Source of the DNA: Hymenobacter aquaticus
GTDB taxonomy: Bacteria; Bacteroidota; Bacteroidia; Cytophagales; Hymenobacteraceae
Reading direction: 5' to 3'
Assembly: GCF_004765605.1 (NCBI RefSeq)
Contig: NZ_SRLC01000001.1
Coordinates: 744,001-808,000 of the forward strand
DNA length: 64,000 bases
Shown in pieces: positions 58,411 through 64,000 of this stretch (position 1 is its first letter; every line of letters begins with the position of its first letter). The notes beneath the pieces are model-generated. The model did no database searches and was not told the DNA's origin. It worked only from the letters and a program-made list of their open reading frames with translations. The translations under genes and the position numbers were made by a program.

Positions 58411-58480
58411 CGGCTCTACCGAAGTCGTTGCAGGAGCCCGGCCGAAGCGGTAGAGCTGCTTCGCCCGGGCTCAGCATGAC
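58411..58480. repeat. Family C partial inverted repeat (C4)
   Basis: CGGCTCTACCGAAGTCG and CGAAGCGGTAGAGCTGCTTC form a dyad; the end CGGGCTCAGCATGAC is the family C outer end. It lies directly after the stop codon of the minus-strand GH78 gene. Confidence 0.6.
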
Positions 58481-58483
58481 GCT

Positions 58484-61294
58484 CTATTCCAGCGGCTGGG
58501 CCACGAACCGGTACGTGCCCGAGCCCACCGCAATGCGCGCCCGGCCGCCCTCCACGCCCAGCAGCCGCAGCTCCGGGTGCTGCGTGAGTGGCTGGCCCGA
58601 TTCGGTGATGGCAGCGGCCGAAGAAGCGGGCAGGTACACCGTGGCCGTGGTATTGGCCGGGATGGTGGCCGTCAGTTCGAAGCCGGCGGCAGTTTTCTGC
58701 CACTCACTACCAATCAGCCCGTAAGGCGAGTGGTGCGTGGCTTTGGCGGAAGTCACGTCGCCCACCGGCTCGGGGCGGATGTCTATTTTATCGAAAGCCA
58801 CCGAGCCCGCGGCGGGACGGATGCCGGCCAGCGCGCCGTACAGCCATTCCTGCAGGTGCCCGAGCATCAGGTGGTTGTTCGACACCGTCGGCAGGGCGGC
58901 CCAGGATTCGGTGAGGGCCGTGGCACCCTGGGCCAGCTGGTAGCCGTAGCCGGGCACGTCGGCGCGGCTGTTCATGGCATAGATGACGTCGGAGCGGCCC
59001 GCGTCTTCCAGCACCCGCAGCACGTAACGGTAACCGATGTCGCCGGCGGTCAACGCGTGCTGGCGGCTCTGAATGTCGCGCACCAGGTTATCGACGACGG
59101 CGGCCCGGTGCTCGGGCGCCACCAGGCCCATGTACACGGCCACGGCGTTGGCGGCCTGGCTGCCGCTGGCGTACTGCTTGGTTTCGGGGTTGAAGAACTT
59201 CGCGTTGAAGGCCGTGCGGACTTCGGCCGCCAGCCGGGCGTACTTGGTGGCGTCATCAGCCTTGCCGAGCAGGCGGGCAATGTCGCTGAGCGTAACCAGG
59301 TCGTAGTGGTAGATGGCCGTGCCCGTCACGCCCATGGGCGTGAGTTGCGACACGCCCGGCGGCTTGGGGCCCAGGTCGTACCAGTCGCCGAGGCCCTGGG
59401 TGAGGATGTGGCCCTGAGCCTTCGTCGCCAGGTAGGCCGCGTAGCGCTGCATCACCGGGTAGCTTTCCAGCAGCGTCTGCCGGTCGCCGTACCACTGGTA
59501 GGCGTACCAGGGCAGCAGAATGGCGCTACTGCCCCATTCGGGCGAGTCGCGGAACATGTCGCCGCCCCACTCGAACTGCACGTACTCCGGCGCGATTTCC
59601 GGGACAAGGCCGCTTTCGAGCTGCGAGACCTGCAAGTCCCGGATAACCTTGCGGCACAGGGCGGCAATGTCGTAGCCGTAGCGGATGGAGGCGCCCATCA
59701 GGTGGTTCTGCTCCTGCCAGCCCAGCTTTTCGCGGTGGGGGCAGTCGGTAAATACGCTGGCCATATTGCTGCGCACTGCCCAGTCGATGAGCGTGTTGGT
59801 CTGGTTCAGCAGCGGGCTTGACGAGCTGAACGAGCCCACCGGCGCGGCCGCGTTGCGGGTGTGCAGCATGGTCAGCCCGAGCACTGTGGGCCGGCCGGCG
59901 GGGTTAGCCTCGCCCGCGGGCACGCCGCCGTCGAGCTGCGCGTAGCGGAAGCCGTAGTAGCTGAAGCGCGGGCGCCAGGTTTCCACGCCCGCGCCGCGCA
60001 GCACGTAGGTGAAGTAGTAGGGCCGGCCGCTGTTTTTCTGGCTCACCAGCTTGTCCGGGCCCAGCAATTCGGCCGGCGCCAGGCGCACGGTGTCGCCCGC
60101 CCGGCCCTGCACCCGCAGCTCCACGATGCCGGAGGCGTTCTGCCCGAAGTCGTACACGAAGTGGCCCGGCCGGGGCTGCGTGACTTGCCGGGGCTGAAAC
60201 GTCTCGTGCACCCGCAGCGGCTCGGCCTGCTCGGCGTCGAGCCGGGCGGGGCCGTCGACCAGCAGCACCGGTTTCCAGGCTTTTGCATCGAAGCCGGGCG
60301 CGTCCCAGCCGGGCTGCTCTCGGCGCGCGTCGTAGTCCTCGCCACCGTAGATGCTGCTGAAGGTGACCGGGCCGGCGGCCGTCTGCCAGCTGGCGTCACT
60401 GACGACGTTTTCCTGGGTGCCGTCGGCGTAGTCGAGCACCACGCGGCAGCGCAGCTTGGGGTAGCCGAAGGCGGTTTTGAGCTTGCGGTAGCGGCCCTTT
60501 ACCGGCGGCACGTAGTAGAAGCCGTTGCCGAGCATGACGCCCACCGCGTTGTCGCCCCGGCGCAACTGCCCGGTCACGTCGAAGGTCACGTACTGGGCGT
60601 GTTGGTCGTACTTGGTCCAGGCCGGGTCGAGGAAATGGTCCCCGACTTTCTGCCCGTTCAGGCGCAGCTCAAATTGCCCCAGCCCGCACACGTAGGCCGT
60701 GGCCCGGCGCAGCTTTTTCCCGACGGCGAAATCCTTGCGCAGCAGCGGCAGCACGTTGCCGCCCTGGTACGCGTCTTTTTTGCCGTCGACGGGCAGCACG
60801 CTCACGCGCTCGGCCGGCAGTTCCTCGTAGGCAATCCAGCGGGCACCTTGCCAGTCGGCGGCCGTCAGCAGGCCCATCTGCCAGCGGGCGGCCGGGCTCC
60901 AGGCCGAGGCCTGTTGCCGCTCGTCCCACACCATCACCTTCCAGTAGTAGGTTTTGGTGGCCTGCAAAGCCGGTCCGGCGTAGGGCACCTGAATAGAGGC
61001 GGCCGAAGCGGTTTGCTGCGAATCCCACACGTTGCCCACGTTGCGCCGGAGCAGCTTTTCGTCGTCGGCCACCAGCACGCGGTAGGCGGTCTGGCGGGCG
61101 TTGCGGTGGTCGGCCCGCAGCTCCCAGCTCAGCTGCGGAGCTGCCTGGAGGCCCAGCGGGTTTAGCCGGTAGCCGCACTTGAGTTCTTTCACGGCCACCG
61201 CCTGCGCATGGGCCGCCGCCCCCAGGGCCAGCAGCAGCACGAGCAGGCCTGCTGGTCGGGTGTTGTCACGGCGCAGGGCAAAGGCAAACCGCAT
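58484..61294 (-). CDS. GH78 alpha-L-rhamnosidase, secreted
   Basis: 936 residues, signal peptide (LLVLLLALGAAAHAQ). Fibronectin-like N-terminus (LKCGYRLNPLGLQAAPQLSW), two sandwiches (VCGLGQFELRLNGQKVGDHF), toroid with TDCPHREKLGWQEQNHLMG, the second common form of the GH78 catalytic block, and C-terminal sandwich. All GH78 domains are present in the normal order and length. It differs from the 28933 enzyme in the catalytic block, so the two probably cleave rhamnose in different linkages. It is the first gene of the minus-strand array and marks the outer edge of the cluster. Confidence 0.93.
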   Translation of the reverse strand: MRFAFALRRDNTRPAGLLVLLLALGAAAHAQAVAVKELKCGYRLNPLGLQAAPQLSWELRADHRNARQTAYRVLVADDEKLLRRNVGNVWDSQQTASAASIQVPYAGPALQATKTYYWKVMVWDERQQASAWSPAARWQMGLLTAADWQGARWIAYEELPAERVSVLPVDGKKDAYQGGNVLPLLRKDFAVGKKLRRATAYVCGLGQFELRLNGQKVGDHFLDPAWTKYDQHAQYVTFDVTGQLRRGDNAVGVMLGNGFYYVPPVKGRYRKLKTAFGYPKLRCRVVLDYADGTQENVVSDASWQTAAGPVTFSSIYGGEDYDARREQPGWDAPGFDAKAWKPVLLVDGPARLDAEQAEPLRVHETFQPRQVTQPRPGHFVYDFGQNASGIVELRVQGRAGDTVRLAPAELLGPDKLVSQKNSGRPYYFTYVLRGAGVETWRPRFSYYGFRYAQLDGGVPAGEANPAGRPTVLGLTMLHTRNAAAPVGSFSSSSPLLNQTNTLIDWAVRSNMASVFTDCPHREKLGWQEQNHLMGASIRYGYDIAALCRKVIRDLQVSQLESGLVPEIAPEYVQFEWGGDMFRDSPEWGSSAILLPWYAYQWYGDRQTLLESYPVMQRYAAYLATKAQGHILTQGLGDWYDLGPKPPGVSQLTPMGVTGTAIYHYDLVTLSDIARLLGKADDATKYARLAAEVRTAFNAKFFNPETKQYASGSQAANAVAVYMGLVAPEHRAAVVDNLVRDIQSRQHALTAGDIGYRYVLRVLEDAGRSDVIYAMNSRADVPGYGYQLAQGATALTESWAALPTVSNNHLMLGHLQEWLYGALAGIRPAAGSVAFDKIDIRPEPVGDVTSAKATHHSPYGLIGSEWQKTAAGFELTATIPANTTATVYLPASSAAAITESGQPLTQHPELRLLGVEGGRARIAVGSGTYRFVAQPLE

Positions 61295-61702
61295 GGCTAG
61301 GCGTTCTTCAAAAAGGGCGGGTGGCTAGGGCAGAAACGGGGCGAGCAGCAGACCGGCCGGCCCGAACCGGGAGTGTGGCCGGTACAAATATTCACTTCCT
61401 GTCGGCGGCCACTGTCCCAGTCGTTAGCAACTTATTATACGATATTGCCCGACCCCGCCCGGCGGCCGGCGGCGACTGGCCTAACATGGTATATTCTTGT
61501 CCGTAAGGCTTGATTGGTCCCATCGGTAAAAAGCCCTTTCCCGTACGCAACGGGAAAGGGCTTTCTGGGGAAAGGCTGTGACTACCTGCGCAGCGGACGG
61601 ATTGACGCCGCTTGAGGCGCGGAATGGCTTACGCCTCACGCCTCACGCCTCACCATGACACATTCTGCACATTTCTCACATTCAACCACATTCGCCCATT
61701 GC
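61295..61702. other. 408-bp gap at cluster boundary
   Basis: No gene seen. It contains a hairpin terminator (61530-61564), a copy of the micro-palindrome CCGCTTGAGGCGCGG (61608-61622) and a short tandem of the 7-mer ACGCCTC, three times, at 61631-61651. The AT-rich stretch around 61430-61500 is the likely promoter area of the GH78-led array, but no clear box was found. Confidence 0.5.
61530..61564. terminator. Hairpin terminator downstream of thioredoxin-fold genes
   Basis: AAAGCCCTTTCCCG and its exact inverse around TACGCAA: a 14-bp perfect stem with A/T ends, placed after the minus-strand gene ending at 61703. Confidence 0.8.
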
Positions 61703-62320
61703 CTACGCTTTCTTCCACTTGATGGTGCAGCCGATGGCTTTGGTGGAGCTGGTTGCGGCGGGCTTGCCGGCCAGGATGTCGGTCATGGCCTGCTCGACGT
61801 ACTTGGTTTTCACCAGCGTAGCATCTTCCGAGTTGTCGTCGATGGCCCCGATGTAGGATACCACGAAGTCGGTGCCCCGGCGGGTGACGACGTACAGGTG
61901 GGGCGTGCGGGTGGCGCCGAAGGTGCGGGCTACCTGCTGGGTGGCGTCCTGGAGGTAGGGAAACGGGTACTGCTTGCTGGCCGCCCGGGCCTTCATGGCG
62001 GCGAAGGAGTCGCCGGGCACGGTGGCCTCGTCGTTGGGGTTGATGGCCACCACGGGGTAGCCCTGGGCCGCGTATTTCTGGTGCAGCCCGATGATGCGGC
62101 TTTCGTAGGCCTGAGCGTAGGGGCAGGTGTTGCAGGTGAAAACCACGATGTAGCCCTTGGCGGCCTGGTTATCGGCCAACGAGACGAGCTGGCCGTCCAC
62201 GTTCCTGAGCTTGAAGTCCGCGACTTTGTCGCCGACCTGGTAGCCGGCCGGGCCGGCGGTGAAGTTGCTGAGCAGGGCCAGCAGCAGGCAGGCCGTGACG
62301 AGGGGAAAGAGCTTTTTCAT
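61703..62320 (-). CDS. Thioredoxin-fold (AhpC/TSA-type) periplasmic protein
   Basis: 205 residues, signal peptide (LFPLVTACLLLALLSNFTAG). VADFKLRNVDGQLVSLADNQ and YIVVFTCNTCPYAQAYESRI are the redoxin-domain start and CxxC motif (CNTC, near residue 71); FGATRTPHLYVVTRRG has the cis-proline TP loop. Such proteins reduce or oxidise cell-envelope thiols. The TlpA-like gene lies 40 bp upstream, so both belong to one envelope redox operon, outside the CAZyme cluster. Confidence 0.9.
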   Translation of the reverse strand: MKKLFPLVTACLLLALLSNFTAGPAGYQVGDKVADFKLRNVDGQLVSLADNQAAKGYIVVFTCNTCPYAQAYESRIIGLHQKYAAQGYPVVAINPNDEATVPGDSFAAMKARAASKQYPFPYLQDATQQVARTFGATRTPHLYVVTRRGTDFVVSYIGAIDDNSEDATLVKTKYVEQAMTDILAGKPAATSSTKAIGCTIKWKKA

Positions 62321-62360
62321 GGCGGTACGGTAGGGTAGAAGGGAAAGGAATTTCGGCGGG

Positions 62361-62855
62361 CTAGGGCAGAAACCTGGCGACTTCCGCCGCCAGCTCGGCC
62401 GGGGTAAACTCTTTTTCGAACGTGGCCCGGCGGTTTTGCCTGCCGTTCCACATCACCGTAAACGGCAGCGCGCCCGACCATTTCGGGTCCACTTTTTCCA
62501 GGTAGGTGTTCGGGTCGGTTTCGCCCAGCAGCACCACTTCCGACTTCAGCCCGCGCCTGAGCACGAAGGGCTTCACCTTCTTGTTGAGCTGGGAGGCGTA
62601 GTCCATGCTCACCAGCAGCACTTTCACCTTTTTATCGGCGTGGGTCGTGTTCAGCTGCTCAAACAGGGGCAGCTCCTTCACGCAGGGCGCGCACCAGGTG
62701 GCCCAGAAGTTCACCACGTAGGTCGTGTCGTTCTGCCGGTTTAGCCGCTGTTGCAGCTCCGCGAACTTGATGACGGAAACCTGCTGGGCCCGGGCGGCCC
62801 CCGCGGACAACAGCCCGCCGGTCAGCAGGAGCAGAAAAAGCCGGAATGATTTCAT
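62361..62855 (-). CDS. TlpA-like disulfide reductase
   Basis: 164 residues from ATG 62855 ([20 protein letters not shown]), preferred over the in-frame ATG at 62879 because the signal peptide begins here. [20 protein letters not shown] holds the WCAPC redox motif (near residues 54-58) and [13 protein letters not shown] the cis-proline loop. It is exported and probably keeps envelope thiols reduced. It is divergent from ispG. Confidence 0.92.
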   Translation of the reverse strand: MKSFRLFLLLLTGGLLSAGAARAQQVSVIKFAELQQRLNRQNDTTYVVNFWATWCAPCVKELPLFEQLNTTHADKKVKVLLVSMDYASQLNKKVKPFVLRRGLKSEVVLLGETDPNTYLEKVDPKWSGALPFTVMWNGRQNRRATFEKEFTPAELAAEVARFLP

Positions 62856-63006
62856 GAAAGCAGCCTTGATTTTCACCAAAGACAGCCGGCCCGGCCGAAA
62901 GTTGCTGCCCGGCGCGGCGGCGGGCCAGATCGGCAGCCCCGGCAGCCCCGGCCGGCGCGGGGGCCGCCGGGCCGTGTTTGGGCAAGCGCCGCTTCCAAAC
63001 CTTGCG

Positions 63007-63014
63007 TACCTTTG
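63007..63014 (+). promoter_or_regulatory. Candidate -7 promoter box of ispG
   Basis: TACCTTTG matches TAnnTTTG exactly, 59 bp before the ispG ATG. The nearest TTTG upstream (62977-62980) is at 26 bp, longer than usual. Confidence 0.45.
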
Positions 63015-63072
63015 CCCGCCGCAACTTTCCGCGCCGCCCCGTAGTTTCTGCTACGCCCACCTAGTCCGCCGC

Positions 63073-64000
63073 ATGACCACTGCCTCCGCCTCCAAGATTT
63101 ACTGCCCCAGCCTGACCGAATACAAGCGCCGCCTCTCGCGCGAAGTGAAAATCGGGGACCTGCCCCTGGGCGGCCTCAACCCGATTCGGGTGCAGAGCAT
63201 GACCACCGTGGATACCATGGACACCCTGGGCTCGGTCGAGCAGACCCTGCGCATGGTCGAAGCCGGCTGCGAATACGTGCGCATCACGGCCCCCAGCGTG
63301 AAGGAGGCCCAGAACCTGCTCGAAATCAAGAAGGAGCTGCGCAAGCGCGGCTGCTCGGTGCCCCTCATTGCCGACATTCACTTCACGCCCAACGCCGCCG
63401 AGTTGGCCGCCCGCATCGTGGAGAAAGTGCGCGTGAACCCCGGCAACTACGCCGACAAGAAGAAGTTCGACGTCATCGACTACACCGACGCCAGCTACGC
63501 GGCCGAGGTGGAGCGCATCCGGGAGCGGTTCCGGCCCCTGGTCCAGATCTGCAAGCAGTACGGCACGGCCATGCGCATCGGCACCAACCACGGCTCTTTG
63601 TCCGACCGGATTCTGTCGCGCTACGGCGATACGCCGCTGGGCATGGTCGAGTCGGCCCTGGAGTTTTTGCGCCTCTGCGAAGAGGAAAACTACTACGACG
63701 TGGTGCTGAGCATGAAGGCCAGCAACACCCAGGTGATGGTGCAGGCCTACCGCCTGCTGGTGCAGAAGCTCGACGAGGAAGGCCTGCAGCCCTACCCGCT
63801 GCACCTGGGCGTCACGGAAGCCGGCGAGGCCGAAGACGGCCGCATCAAGTCGGCCGTGGGCATCGGCACCCTGCTCGAAGACGGCCTCGGCGACACCGTG
63901 CGCGTGAGCCTCACCGAAGCCCCCGAAGCCGAAGCCCCCGTGGCCAAGGCCCTGATTGACCGGTATACTACCCGCGCCCAGGAAGCCAAGCCGATTCGGC
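63073..64000 (+). CDS. ispG: 4-hydroxy-3-methylbut-2-en-1-yl diphosphate synthase, N-terminal 309 residues (gene continues beyond window)
   Basis: Open from ATG 63073 to the window end without a stop codon. IspG catalyses the reductive step from ME-cPP to HMBPP in the MEP isoprenoid pathway using a 4Fe-4S cluster carried by its C-terminal part, not visible here. The N-terminal barrel is typical: [20 protein letters not shown] near residues 27-46, [14 protein letters not shown] near 75, [18 protein letters not shown] near 98, [26 protein letters not shown] near 160, and [19 protein letters not shown] near 215. The tail [20 protein letters not shown] belongs to the barrel end before the insertion domain expected in Bacteroidota. 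A housekeeping gene that bounds the accessory region. Confidence 0.96.
   Translation, partial: MTTASASKIYCPSLTEYKRRLSREVKIGDLPLGGLNPIRVQSMTTVDTMDTLGSVEQTLRMVEAGCEYVRITAPSVKEAQNLLEIKKELRKRGCSVPLIADIHFTPNAAELAARIVEKVRVNPGNYADKKKFDVIDYTDASYAAEVERIRERFRPLVQICKQYGTAMRIGTNHGSLSDRILSRYGDTPLGMVESALEFLRLCEEENYYDVVLSMKASNTQVMVQAYRLLVQKLDEEGLQPYPLHLGVTEAGEAEDGRIKSAVGIGTLLEDGLGDTVRVSLTEAPEAEAPVAKALIDRYTTRAQEAKPIR

Noticed and set aside
61631..61651. Short tandem of ACGCCTC as a CRISPR-like repeat
   Set aside because: Only three adjacent 7-mers, no spacers and no cas genes.

Overview
The window looks like a chromosome segment of a GC-rich Bacteroidota, most likely a Hymenobacter-type cytophagale. This is inferred from four things: a Bacteroidota-style IspG; secreted CAZymes whose signal peptides end in AQ; -7 promoter boxes of the TAnnTTTG kind; and many short interspersed inverted repeats. 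Almost all of it is one plant-pectin degradation cluster of about 61 kb. No rRNA, tRNA, CRISPR array, integrase or transposase was seen.

Layout. 1-14410 (+): an unrecognised (partial) glycosidase-like protein, an (alpha/alpha)6 MGH1-like hydrolase, GH28, GH95, GH2, a sodium/solute symporter and a DapA/NanA-family aldolase. 14520-15413 (-): an AraC regulator, convergent with the aldolase across a perfect 30-bp hairpin. 15979-41152 (+): L-fucose-isomerase-like protein, PL1, GH140, GH43-like lipoprotein, two sialidase-like propellers, GH2, a small non-CAZyme island at 27290-28736 (DUF6934 pair plus an AT-rich gene), GH78, GH105, an STN-esterase fusion, GH141-like beta-helix, a second GH78-like protein and a lipoprotein. 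41242-61294 (-): DUF5703, CE20, GH127, GH106, two GH2, a GH43-like propeller and GH78. 61703-64000: two thioredoxin-fold proteins and the 5' part of ispG, outside the cluster.

The enzyme set (PL1 and GH28 on homogalacturonan; GH140, GH141, GH95, GH106, GH78, GH127, GH2, GH105 and esterases on side chains) resembles the published Bacteroides rhamnogalacturonan-II loci, so an RG-II or mixed RG substrate is the best inference. SusC/SusD, a hybrid two-component sensor and an anti-sigma factor are all absent here. The only transporter is the SSS symporter. Free sugars or deoxy-keto acids could enter through it and be processed by the aldolase and isomerase under AraC control.

The most unusual signal is not a protein. 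At least eight families of short inverted repeats are scattered through the cluster. One of them (called A here, 10 copies) repeatedly lies inside coding sequence. It sits between start codon and signal-peptide core in five genes, in frame in the middle of two others, and in one case encodes both the C-terminal tail of GH106 and the N-terminus of GH127. A roughly 15-nt micro-palindrome is further nested in the hairpin loops of two otherwise different repeat families.
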